From NCBI RefSeq assembly GCF_015143595.1, contig NZ_WYEU01000002.1, positions 806,001 to 870,000 on the forward strand: 64,000 bases of DNA. The letters run 5' to 3'. The DNA comes from Sneathiella sp. P13V-1 (lineage in GTDB: Bacteria; Pseudomonadota; Alphaproteobacteria; Sneathiellales; Sneathiellaceae). Below are positions 27,716-35,597 of this stretch, one piece after another (position 1 is the first letter of the stretch; every line of letters starts with the position of its first letter). A program made the translations under genes and the position numbers. A model generated the notes under the pieces. That model was given only the letters and a program-made list of their open reading frames with translations, was not told where the DNA came from and did no database searches.

Positions 27716-28531
27716 TTAATACAGGACACCTGGAATACGTAGTTCTGGCGCATCGCCGCCAACATACTTCTTCCAAAGTTCCGCATAACGACCGGAGCGA
27801 ACCTGATGAGTTACAAACAGGTTGAGGTAGTTCAGCCAGGAAACGTCTTTGCGAGGGCCAACGACTGATGTGTAGTCAGTTGTCCATGGCATACGTGGAC
27901 CGGCGATGACAGTGTCATATTTTTCTACGATTGGCTTAACAGCTGTGTTTGTCGTGATACCAACGTCAGCTTTACCCTGAGCTACAGCAAGGAAAACTTC
28001 GTTTTCGCTTTGGTAACCCTGGTAATTACCTTCCCAGCCGCGCTCTTTCGCGATTTTCAGATATTCTTGTTCTGGAACTGTACCAACAGCTGCCGCAACA
28101 CGCTTACCCGCAAGATCGTCAAAAGTTACAACGCCGCTGTCTTTACCAACAACTGCTTGTGCGTAATAAATTGCGTATGGAATTGTGAAACCAACTGTTT
28201 TCGCACGCTCTAGGCTGTCAGAAGTTGCACCAAATACAACATCTGCACGGTTTGTTACGATAAGTGGAAGACGTTCCGCCCAAGTTGCCGGGATGATTTT
28301 TGCTTCAACATCCAATGCTTTTGCAAGGTCAGTACAGTAATCAACATCGAAACCTGCTGGTTCGTTGTTTGAGTCGCGATATCCGATTGGTGGGAAATCA
28401 AGAACAACGCCACAACGCAGTTCGCCACGGTCGATAACGTCATCAAGTTTATCAGCTTGTGCTGGGCTCATGGCTAACAGTGTCGCAAGACCTGCACCAA
28501 GGGCCGCAGTCTTCATAATTTTAGAAAACAT
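27716..28531 (-). CDS. Amino-acid ABC transporter, periplasmic substrate-binding protein
   Basis: A 271-residue family 3 binding protein with a Sec signal peptide ending MSPAQA (cleavage about residue 26). LRCGVVLDFPPIGYRD and GFDVDYCTDLAKAL are the usual family opening, and residues such as Arg in the ATSDSLERAKTVGFT region would hold the amino-acid carboxylate. A strong GGAGG precedes ATG 28531. It is the first gene of the ten-gene operon. By context the ligand is probably hydroxyproline or a related cyclic amino acid. Confidence 0.9.
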   Translation of the reverse strand: MFSKIMKTAALGAGLATLLAMSPAQADKLDDVIDRGELRCGVVLDFPPIGYRDSNNEPAGFDVDYCTDLAKALDVEAKIIPATWAERLPLIVTNRADVVFGATSDSLERAKTVGFTIPYAIYYAQAVVGKDSGVVTFDDLAGKRVAAAVGTVPEQEYLKIAKERGWEGNYQGYQSENEVFLAVAQGKADVGITTNTAVKPIVEKYDTVIAGPRMPWTTDYTSVVGPRKDVSWLNYLNLFVTHQVRSGRYAELWKKYVGGDAPELRIPGVLY

Positions 28532-28603
28532 AAGAAAACCTCCAAGTTAGTTCCCCCGACCCTGGCCAATTTGCCTTGTCTCCGCCGGTGGTGAGAGAAA
28601 CTT

Positions 28604-28629
28604 ATTGTAGATTGGATCCAATATGCAAT
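28604..28629. promoter_or_regulatory. Near-perfect 26-bp palindrome, likely GntR operator
   Basis: Of the 13 base pairs formed across the dyad, 11 match; the core ATTGGATCCAAT (28611-28622) is perfect. It lies between the divergent binding-protein gene and the GntR gene, 73 bases from one start and 97 from the other, where an operator controlling both would be expected. Confidence 0.7.
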
Positions 28630-28725
28630 ATATTTTTTACAATGATGTTTTACAATCGTCCGCCATTTGACAGAAACGCGTTAGTCGCCTATTCAAAATG
28701 TTATAAAAAACAAGGAGTTTGGATT

Positions 28726-29406
28726 GTGTATGAGGGTATGAAAGCACGGGCAATTGATCTTGCGAGAACAGCATCGTCATCCGATGTTATTTTCGACGCC
28801 CTTCGTGATGAAATCATCAGTGGCAATCTACAAGCTGGTGAGTCGATCCGTCAGGAATACATCGCAAAACTGTTTAACGTCAGCCGAATTCCAGTGCGTG
28901 AGGCCCTGAAACGTCTGGAAGCTCAGGGGCTTGTAAAAAATGAACGGTACAAAGGTGCTGTCGTTTCATCCCTCTCTGATGACGAAATCCGCGAGATTTA
29001 TGAGATTCGCATGAATCTGGAGCCCTTGGTGATCCAGTATTCCGTGGAAAACATGAAGCCAGATACTCTCGCTTTGGCCCGAGAATACTGCGACCGTTTC
29101 GGTGAAGAGGAAGACCCCGCCCGCTGGGGAGAGCTTAACCGCAACTTCCATGAAACCTTATACCGGGAATGCAAACGGCCGTTTCATTTAAAGATTGTTG
29201 GGGAAGCAATCGACAGGATTGATAGCTACATTCGGGCTCAACTAGTGCTTACAAAGGGTATGAACAAAGCTGTCGTCGAACATCAGGCGATCTTGGACGC
29301 CTGCGTTGAGGGGAACGGAAAATTGGCTGCCGACCTCACAAGGCAACATATTGAGGACTCGTACGATTCCTTGATGAGTTTCCTGAATAAAAAAGGGGCT
29401 CAATAG
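28726..29406 (+). CDS. GntR family transcriptional regulator (FadR/FCD type)
   Basis: A 226-residue regulator. The winged HTH spans about residues 20-85 with RQEYIAKLFNVSRIPVREAL and RLEAQGLV; the C-terminal all-helical FCD domain has EIYEIRMNLEPLVIQYSVE, NRNFHETLYREC and VEHQAILDACVEGN, whose His residues commonly hold a metal. I start it at GTG 28726 because AAGGAG lies 8 bases upstream; ATG 28738 is possible, and the frame up to 28576 has no support. It most likely represses the divergent operon until its inducer binds. Confidence 0.85.
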   Translation: MYEGMKARAIDLARTASSSDVIFDALRDEIISGNLQAGESIRQEYIAKLFNVSRIPVREALKRLEAQGLVKNERYKGAVVSSLSDDEIREIYEIRMNLEPLVIQYSVENMKPDTLALAREYCDRFGEEEDPARWGELNRNFHETLYRECKRPFHLKIVGEAIDRIDSYIRAQLVLTKGMNKAVVEHQAILDACVEGNGKLAADLTRQHIEDSYDSLMSFLNKKGAQ

Positions 29407-29417
29407 AGAGCCCCTTT
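29392..29417 (+). terminator. Terminator overlapping the GntR stop codon
   Basis: AAAGGGGCTC, loop AATAGA, GAGCCCCTTT forms a perfect stem whose loop contains most of the TAG stop of the GntR gene. Its symmetric arms also let it act on the convergent znuA transcript. Confidence 0.75.
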
Positions 29418-29441
29418 CACCCCTTTAAACCTACTTGAAAG

Positions 29442-30539
29442 CTACTGAAGGCAGGTATTCATCTCGGTGGCGATCTTTACGATCAACATCTCGTAAAGAT
29501 CAGCATCTGGATTTATGGTTGACCCAACTGGATCAAGTGTCCCTGATCTAACCTCTGAACCTTTAGACACGACTTTGACCAACTTTTCGGGGAATTGCGG
29601 TTCTCTAAAAATACATACGGCCCCACGGTCTTCGATGACATCTCTCAGTTCCGCGACGCGTTTCGCGGATGCGCCTTCATCGGGACGCAGAAGAATGGAT
29701 CCTACACCTGTCAATCCATAGTGTTTTTCAAAATACTGAAACGCATCGTGGAAAACGATGTAGGGCTTTGATTTGACACCCTCTAACAAGCCAGCCACTT
29801 TCCGATCAGTTGCTTCAATTCTTTCAATAGCCTTTTCAGCATTTGCCTCAAATTGAGCTTTTTTATCAGGGTAAGTTTCAGACAGTTTGCTGGAAATAGC
29901 CTTCACCATCTTGATCGCATTTTCGGGATCTAACCATACATGCGCGTCGGATGCACCATGATGATCATGGTCGTCATGTTTTGCATGATCGTGCCCTTTG
30001 TGGTCGTCATGCTTCTCATGGTCATGATCTTTGTGATCATGGTGCTTGTGATCGTCATGTTTCTCATGATCATGACCTTTGTGGTCATCATGCTTTTCAT
30101 GGTCGTGATCATCATGTTTTGCATGGTCATGATCTCTGTGATCGTCATGTCTTTCATGAGATCCGTGATCATGTCCCGCCCAGATACCTCCTTCACGAAT
30201 GTTATGAAGGGTGAGACCTTTAGTTTCATTTAGTTCGACAGATTTCATTTGCCCGTTCAGTGGTTTGGACAAGAAACTTTCAATATTTGGACCAATCCAA
30301 AACACAAGATCAGAAGAAACAATCTTCTTCATTTCAGAGGGGCGCAGATAGTATCCGTGCGGGGAACTGGAACCCGACACAAGAAGATGGTTTTCTCCCT
30401 GCTCCCCCATAACCATGGAAACCAGAGAATGAACGGGAGCGATACTAGAGACGACTTTGATGTCTTTAGCGATTGCAGTTTGAGCAGTGATCAAAGTGAG
30501 ACCAGCAGCAAACAAAGTAGAGATGGATAATTGCTTCAT
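29442..30539 (-). CDS. znuA: Zinc ABC transporter substrate-binding protein ZnuA with His-rich loop
   Basis: A 365-residue cluster A-I (Mn/Zn) binding protein. A signal peptide ends TAIA (residue 24). Zinc-site histidines are in VHSLVSMV, SSSPHGYYLRPSE and VFHDAFQYFEKHYG. Residues 123-194 are a His/Asp loop with 29 histidines, typical of ZnuA but long. ZnuA gathers periplasmic zinc for the ZnuBC importer. A Zur box overlaps the promoter, so it should be induced when zinc is scarce. No znuB or znuC is in the window; they must lie elsewhere, or this is a second ZnuA. The ribosome site is weak. Confidence 0.92.
   Translation of the reverse strand: MKQLSISTLFAAGLTLITAQTAIAKDIKVVSSIAPVHSLVSMVMGEQGENHLLVSGSSSPHGYYLRPSEMKKIVSSDLVFWIGPNIESFLSKPLNGQMKSVELNETKGLTLHNIREGGIWAGHDHGSHERHDDHRDHDHAKHDDHDHEKHDDHKGHDHEKHDDHKHHDHKDHDHEKHDDHKGHDHAKHDDHDHHGASDAHVWLDPENAIKMVKAISSKLSETYPDKKAQFEANAEKAIERIEATDRKVAGLLEGVKSKPYIVFHDAFQYFEKHYGLTGVGSILLRPDEGASAKRVAELRDVIEDRGAVCIFREPQFPEKLVKVVSKGSEVRSGTLDPVGSTINPDADLYEMLIVKIATEMNTCLQ
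29958..30173 (-). repeat. Tandem His/Asp-coding repeat inside znuA
   Basis: The stretch codes for a degenerate array of units such as HDHEKHDDHK and HDHAKHDDHD. DNA copies of roughly 30-45 bases are near-identical in places, so slipped-strand length changes are likely. The antisense frames are also open here only because of the simple composition. Confidence 0.85.
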
Positions 30540-30543
30540 AGTG

Positions 30544-30566
30544 GTTATGTTATACTATAACATTTC
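30544..30566. promoter_or_regulatory. Zur box upstream of znuA
   Basis: TGTTATA-C-TATAACA (30548-30562) is a perfect 15-bp palindrome extended on one side by TTTC, matching the alphaproteobacterial Zur consensus with its GTTATA/TATAAC core. It lies 9 bases from the znuA start, where bound Zur-zinc would block transcription. Confidence 0.85.
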
Positions 30567-30590
30567 TTTAATCTGCAAGCACAAAAACAA

Positions 30591-30618
30591 ACCCGGGAGG
30601 CATCACGCGCTCCCGGGT
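30591..30618 (-). terminator. Terminator of the DUF2946 gene
   Basis: ACCCGGGAG, 10-base loop, CTCCCGGGT; on the minus strand it is followed by TTTGTTTTTG. It lies after the DUF2946 stop and before the Zur box, so DUF2946 and znuA have separate transcripts. Confidence 0.8.
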
Positions 30619-30628
30619 CAACGATGTT

Positions 30629-31036
30629 TTAAGACTGGAGAACTCCATAGGGCGGTGCTCTGCTTAGATACCCAGTATTTAAAGCAGGATCAGGTAATTC
30701 AGAAACCAAACTTCCGTGAACAACGGGAACTGCGTTCAACAAAAGTATTTCTGAAACGTCTGATGCTGGTAGCGCCGTACCGCCCTTTTCTATTGAGAGG
30801 CAAATAGGACAGTTAGACAGTACCTGCTCGGCTACTGGGGTGACATCTTTCCCTGTTTCCAAGTCAATATGACGAAGCCCATAAGCGGTACAAACAATGG
30901 TCCGCCCTGGAAGCATGTCGCTGGAAGAATTAGAGGCCGCAATTGCGTGACCAACAGGCAGAAGAAACTGCAAATAAATTGCAAAGAAGGCGAACAGAAA
31001 ACCCCATCTGTTCCTATGTCTTCTTGCGAGTGTCAT
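30629..31036 (-). CDS. DUF2946-like small exported protein with CxxC
   Basis: A 135-residue protein with a basic start (RRHRNRW), a hydrophobic segment FAFFAIYLQFLLPVGHAIA that is a signal peptide or anchor, NCPICLS (a CxxC pair) and a closing RAPP motif. This architecture is that of DUF2946, small proteins often next to metal or TonB-dependent transport genes and suspected to handle a metal in the periplasm. Its place beside Zur-controlled znuA fits a metal role, but it has its own terminator and I see no Zur box at its start. Confidence 0.6.
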   Translation of the reverse strand: MTLARRHRNRWGFLFAFFAIYLQFLLPVGHAIAASNSSSDMLPGRTIVCTAYGLRHIDLETGKDVTPVAEQVLSNCPICLSIEKGGTALPASDVSEILLLNAVPVVHGSLVSELPDPALNTGYLSRAPPYGVLQS

Positions 31037-31145
31037 TCGTCAGTCTTCACCAGTTTCGAAATTAGATAAGTTTACAATACCAACTATTGCCGTAACCTGA
31101 ACCCCTAATGAGCCGAGTTGCGGCAATTTGTCGTAAGGTGCGGCC

Positions 31146-32975
31146 TTATTTTTCGTCTAGCACCTCTATGATTTCCTCTCGACCGATGGTCTCCTCTTTT
31201 TCAAGAAGAGATACCAGCTGTTCAATACGAGGTTTGTGATCCTTTAATATACTAATAGCTTTTCCCTCTGCTTCCTGAAGCAGTTTGGAGACTTCACTAT
31301 CAATTCTGCCCGCCATTTCTTCGCTATAATGCTTTGGTTGCGTGATTTCGCGCCCCAGAAATGGATGAGATTCACTGATCCTGAGATCAACAGGACCGAT
31401 TTCATCTGACATACCCCACTGAGATACCATGGCCCGCGCAATCTTTGTGGCACGCTTGATGTCGTCATCGGCACCGGAACTGACATTCCCAAGGAAGACC
31501 TGTTCTGCAGCCCTGCCCGCCAGCATAACCGCCATCTGATCTTTCAAATAATCTTCAGATTGAGTGTACCGATCTTCTTCTGGCAGCATATGTGTTCCGC
31601 CTAAGGATCGGCCACGCGGAATAATCGTCACTTTATAAATGGGGTCTGCATTTGGAAGATAATAGGCAGCCGTTGTGTGCCCCGCCTCATGAATAGCAAG
31701 GCGATGGCGTTCATCTTCCTGTATGGCAAGCGTTCTGACGGTACCCAGCAAAATCTTATCTCGGCTCTCATCGAAATGTTGCAGGGTGATTTCAGAAGCC
31801 CCTTCGCGTGCCGCAGCAATAGCGGCTTCGTTGGCGAGGTTTTTAAGGTCTGCGCCAGAAAAGCCGGGACATCCGGCAGCTACCGTTTCCAGATCCACTT
31901 CTTTGGCCAGTGGTTTTTTCTTTGTATGAACTTTCAAAATGGCCATGCGCGCCTTTTTGTCCGGCAGTTCAAGGGTTACATGCCGATCAAAGCGCCCCGG
32001 GCGCAGGAGAGCCGGGTCCAATACATCTGGTCTGTTTGTCGCCGCCAGAACAAAAACCTGTTCATGCCCGGTAAAGCCATCCATTTCAGACAAAATCTGA
32101 TTGAGCGTTTGTTCGCGCTCATCATTACCGCCGCCAAGTCCGGTTCCCCTCACCCGGCCCACAGCATCCAGTTCGTCGATAAAGATAATGGCTGGGGCTC
32201 GTTTTTTGGCTTCTTCGAACATTTTTCGAACCCGAGAAGCGCCCACACCCACAAACATTTCGATAAATTCTGAGGCGGAGATATAGAAGAAATTAACTTC
32301 AGCCTCCCCTGCAAGAGCGCGAGCCAGCAAGGTTTTACCCGTACCAGGAGGCCCCATTAAAAGAACACCACGCGGTGGTTCCGCGCCTAATTTCTGGTAA
32401 TTCTCCGGAAACTTTAGAAAGTCGACAAGCTCAGCGACTTCTCTTTTGGCATTGTCCTGCCCGGCCACATCGTCAAATTTGACCTTCGGGGCGCCTTTCT
32501 CTTCACGCTTGGCATCCCCCATTAGGAAATCTGATGCCCCGCGATCTCCGAACCGGTCCATCATGCCTGATTGCATGCGCCTGATCATATAGAAGTAAAC
32601 ACCAATGATCAGCAACCACGGTAGGAAACTCCATAACCAGTTGTTCCCTTCAGGTGCAGGTTCATTCCATATCTGCACGTTCTTTTTTTCAAGCAATGGA
32701 ATGAGGTCTTCATCCCCGCTTGAAGGCAGACCAGATTGAACATTTCGTACTGGCTCCTGTCGCGATGGGAATTGTCGTGCTGCTTTCAAGGTAGCATCGA
32801 TAAGTTCCCCTTTCAGGGTAACTGTCTCAACATCCCCCAGTTCCACCAGTTGCTTGAATTCAGTGTAAGAGACTTTCTGAAAAGGTGCCTCCCCTTCGAG
32901 TCTTGTGAGCGCCAGAAAACCAAACAGGACAAGTCCAACGACAAAATACCAAACCCATATAGGTTGTAGTTTCAT
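31146..32975 (-). CDS. ATP-dependent zinc metalloprotease, FtsH family
   Basis: A 609-residue membrane AAA+ protease. Two membrane segments (residues ~7-24 and ~114-130) flank a small periplasmic domain; then come Walker A GPPGTGKT (208-215), Walker [10 protein letters not shown], the SRH region [20 protein letters not shown] and the zinc site HEAGH (429-433). FtsH degrades misfolded membrane proteins and regulators such as LpxC. It is away from the usual hflB context (tilS-ftsH) and the periplasmic domain is divergent, so it may be a second FtsH. GGAGG precedes ATG 32975. Confidence 0.9.
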   Translation of the reverse strand: MKLQPIWVWYFVVGLVLFGFLALTRLEGEAPFQKVSYTEFKQLVELGDVETVTLKGELIDATLKAARQFPSRQEPVRNVQSGLPSSGDEDLIPLLEKKNVQIWNEPAPEGNNWLWSFLPWLLIIGVYFYMIRRMQSGMMDRFGDRGASDFLMGDAKREEKGAPKVKFDDVAGQDNAKREVAELVDFLKFPENYQKLGAEPPRGVLLMGPPGTGKTLLARALAGEAEVNFFYISASEFIEMFVGVGASRVRKMFEEAKKRAPAIIFIDELDAVGRVRGTGLGGGNDEREQTLNQILSEMDGFTGHEQVFVLAATNRPDVLDPALLRPGRFDRHVTLELPDKKARMAILKVHTKKKPLAKEVDLETVAAGCPGFSGADLKNLANEAAIAAAREGASEITLQHFDESRDKILLGTVRTLAIQEDERHRLAIHEAGHTTAAYYLPNADPIYKVTIIPRGRSLGGTHMLPEEDRYTQSEDYLKDQMAVMLAGRAAEQVFLGNVSSGADDDIKRATKIARAMVSQWGMSDEIGPVDLRISESHPFLGREITQPKHYSEEMAGRIDSEVSKLLQEAEGKAISILKDHKPRIEQLVSLLEKEETIGREEIIEVLDEK

Positions 32976-33028
32976 TCAAGCCTCCGGCGGGAACACAAGA
33001 TAAAGGAGAAAGCGATCCGTTGACTTTA

Positions 33029-34282
33029 TCAGCTGTTCTTCAAGTTGTCTTTGTGAAAACCAGCCAAACGTTTATAAGATGTCGCCACTTCTTCAAGAGT
33101 GTCTTCTGGTACGCAAGTATGCTTGTCACCGCATTCACCCTTACACTTTTCTTTGACCATTTCCATCACCCGTTCAGGTCCGGTTTCACGGTTGGCAAGA
33201 ACGATTTTTGAAACGGCTTCCCGCCGGGCATCTTCGTATTTTTGAAGTAAGGATGGAATATCGCTGCTGTCTTCCGCAATTAAATCTGCAAAGGTCATTG
33301 CATCGAGAACCCCTTGAGAAACACCGTTTGACCCGTTGGGATACATGGCATGTGCGGCGTCCCCCATCAAAGTGACAAGTCCAAAGCTCCATTTAGGAAT
33401 GGGATTCCTGTCGATCATCGGGAATTTATGAATGGAAATTGCGTTCCTATAAAGAGACTTGATATCGAGCCAGTCCAGTTTCCAATCATCAAAGTAAGAG
33501 GCAAATTCATCCAATGTGCCTTCTTTATTCCAATCCCCTTGACGGGCTGCTAGGTCTGAAGGAATACGTCTTTCAGCGATCCAGTTGATGTAAGATTTTC
33601 CACGCTTGCGACTTTCTTCCCGAATTGGATAGGCGACAAGTTTCAAATCATTATGACCTGCCATGAACATGGACCGTCCATCCAAATACGGATCCATTTC
33701 GGTCACACCACGCCAGAGCATTTGCCCTGAATAGTGAGGGGGGCCTTCGTCCGGGTATAGTATTTTTCGTAATCTTGAGTTAATACCATCGGCCCCAATA
33801 AGGTAGTCCGCCGTTACATCTTCCCGCTTCTGATCACCCGCGTGATTAGTGAAAGAAGCAATTACCTTGCCCCCCTCTTCCCGATAACTTTCAAAGCGAT
33901 GATCTTGTACGATCGCGTCCTCACCTAAACGTTCCTTTACTGCGTTAAGTAGAATCATGTGGAAATCGCCACGGTGAATCGAGAATTGCGGAACGTCATA
34001 TCCAGCAGCCAATCCACGTTTTTCCGACCAGATAAGTTTACCATCGTCAGTGTAATAACTCAGACTGGACGTCTTTATGGCTACTTTTTCAAGCTCGGAG
34101 AGAAGACCAAGTTTGCTCAGGCTTGTAACAGAATGAGGCAGCAGGTTGATGCCCACACCCAAAGGTTTAATTTCTGAAACAGATTCATAAATCTTTGATT
34201 TAAAGCCCTTTTCATGGAGAGCTAATGCTAAAGTCAATCCAACCAGGCCACCGCCAGCAATAATTCCAACAGGTCTTCCCAT
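33029..34282 (-). CDS. FAD-dependent aromatic monooxygenase (PhzS/salicylate-hydroxylase type)
   Basis: A 417-residue group A flavoprotein monooxygenase: FAD motif IIAGGGLVGLTLALAL, DG motif LIGADGINSRLR and GD motif GDAAHAMYPNGSNGVSQGVL. The Tyr-Pro-Asn-Gly-Ser segment is characteristic of the PhzS-like branch. A late run CKGECGDKHTC contains four spaced cysteines/histidine, unusual for the family. Substrate unknown. GGGGGA lies upstream of ATG 34282. It is monocistronic. Confidence 0.8.
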   Translation of the reverse strand: MGRPVGIIAGGGLVGLTLALALHEKGFKSKIYESVSEIKPLGVGINLLPHSVTSLSKLGLLSELEKVAIKTSSLSYYTDDGKLIWSEKRGLAAGYDVPQFSIHRGDFHMILLNAVKERLGEDAIVQDHRFESYREEGGKVIASFTNHAGDQKREDVTADYLIGADGINSRLRKILYPDEGPPHYSGQMLWRGVTEMDPYLDGRSMFMAGHNDLKLVAYPIREESRKRGKSYINWIAERRIPSDLAARQGDWNKEGTLDEFASYFDDWKLDWLDIKSLYRNAISIHKFPMIDRNPIPKWSFGLVTLMGDAAHAMYPNGSNGVSQGVLDAMTFADLIAEDSSDIPSLLQKYEDARREAVSKIVLANRETGPERVMEMVKEKCKGECGDKHTCVPEDTLEEVATSYKRLAGFHKDNLKNS

Positions 34283-34439
34283 GGACAATTCCCCCTAATT
34301 AGTTTTATTTGAAACTATATCTGTACGGAGGAAAATAACAAGGGAGTAAAAAATTAGGCCTAAAGATCTATGTGGTAATATTTTCTTAAAATAAGCAGAC
34401 TACAGAATAGCTAGTTGAATTTTAGGGAAAGTACTCGGT

Positions 34440-34664
34440 ATGGCTGATGCATTTGATCCGTCGTTAAAAGACATGGTCGAAGAATGCTATTTCGAAACAG
34501 TGGCTGAAGCCCTTGAAGCGGGACACAGCAACCTTGTAGCACATAAAGAGGGTGTGACCGGGGCCGCCATGCTTCTGTCATCCATGAGCGAGATGGAACA
34601 TGAAGATGCGAAGGCCGCCATTGTAAGCCTGAACCTTCGCCCCTCCCAATTACATGTGAACTGA
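34440..34664 (+). CDS. Small conserved-looking hypothetical protein
   Basis: A 74-residue acidic protein, predicted all-helical, starting ADAFDPSLKDMVEECYFET and ending LRPSQLHVN. I recognise no family. Codon use is normal, AGGGAAAG lies upstream of ATG 34440, and the stop is 2 bases before the convergent SDR gene, which supports a real gene. No signal peptide or membrane segment. Confidence 0.55.
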   Translation: MADAFDPSLKDMVEECYFETVAEALEAGHSNLVAHKEGVTGAAMLLSSMSEMEHEDAKAAIVSLNLRPSQLHVN

Positions 34665-34666
34665 CC

Positions 34667-35434
34667 TTAGAAACCGTGCGCGGTTAGCCCATCATCAACC
34701 TCGATGATGCTTCCGGTCATGAAATCAGATCCTGGACCCGCTAACAAAAGAAGAGTTCCATCCAGATGTGTTGGCTCACCCACACGGCGGCCAGGAAGAC
34801 GTGAAATCAGCTTCTTACCTGCGTCTGTTTCCCAGTAATCGCGGTTAATCCCGGTCACGATATAACCCGGGTTAATGCAATTCACCTGAATATTGTAGCG
34901 GCCCCATTCATCCGCCAATGCATGTGTCATATGTTTAACGGCGGCTTTTGACATGCAATATGCAATATTCTGTTTCAGAACACGTTGCGAGGCAACTGAC
35001 GCAATATTGATGATTTTTCCGCCATTGCCATGCTTGATCATGCTACGGCCAACAGCCTGTGCCACAAAGAAAGCACCTTTGGCATTTGTATCCATGACAA
35101 AGTCAAAATCTTCTTCGGAAATCTTTTCTGAGGGGCTCAGTGCACTTACACCTGAATTGTTCACCAGAATATCAATTGGCCCCAACTCTGTTTCTGCTGC
35201 ATGCACACCATCCTGAATGCTCTTGATGTCTGTAACATCCATACGGACAGGTAACGCGCGACCATCAAAGGCTTCAATTTCCTTTGCGAGAGCTTCCAAT
35301 TTATCAACACTGCGCGCCGCAAGAGAGACTTTTGCACCTGCACGGGCAAGTGTCAGGGCAAACTGCCAACCGAGACCGGAAGAAGCACCAGTTACAAGTG
35401 CGTGTTTACCTTCTAAAAAATTCGGGGAGGACAA
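34667..35434 (-). CDS. SDR family oxidoreductase (FabG-like)
   Basis: A 255-residue short-chain dehydrogenase: VTGASSGLGWQFA, the NNSG variant of NNAG, catalytic Ser in IASVASQRVL, YCMSK as YxxxK, and INPGYIVTGI. The enzyme is NAD(P)-dependent with an unknown carbonyl or alcohol substrate. It starts at TTG 35434, seven bases after GGAG; no ATG or GTG fits the N-terminus. Confidence 0.88.
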   Translation of the reverse strand: MSSPNFLEGKHALVTGASSGLGWQFALTLARAGAKVSLAARSVDKLEALAKEIEAFDGRALPVRMDVTDIKSIQDGVHAAETELGPIDILVNNSGVSALSPSEKISEEDFDFVMDTNAKGAFFVAQAVGRSMIKHGNGGKIINIASVASQRVLKQNIAYCMSKAAVKHMTHALADEWGRYNIQVNCINPGYIVTGINRDYWETDAGKKLISRLPGRRVGEPTHLDGTLLLLAGPGSDFMTGSIIEVDDGLTAHGF

Positions 35435-35597
35435 TGATTTTCTCCTATATCACTAGTTTATTTTTATATTCGTCCGAATAGTTTCATTTTAAATGGCTAT
35501 TTATCTGGTTTCCAACGGAAAATATTGTGACGATGCATAGATTTTTAACAAATTCCGGCCTATTTTCATTGCATAGATAACTGGGAATAAAAAATCG

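Noticed and set aside
29930-30233. Open frames on both strands opposite the His-rich loop of znuA
   Set aside because: They come from the simple repeat composition (GAC/CAT-rich DNA read in reverse gives Met/Ile/Val-rich chains). None has a ribosome site or family features.
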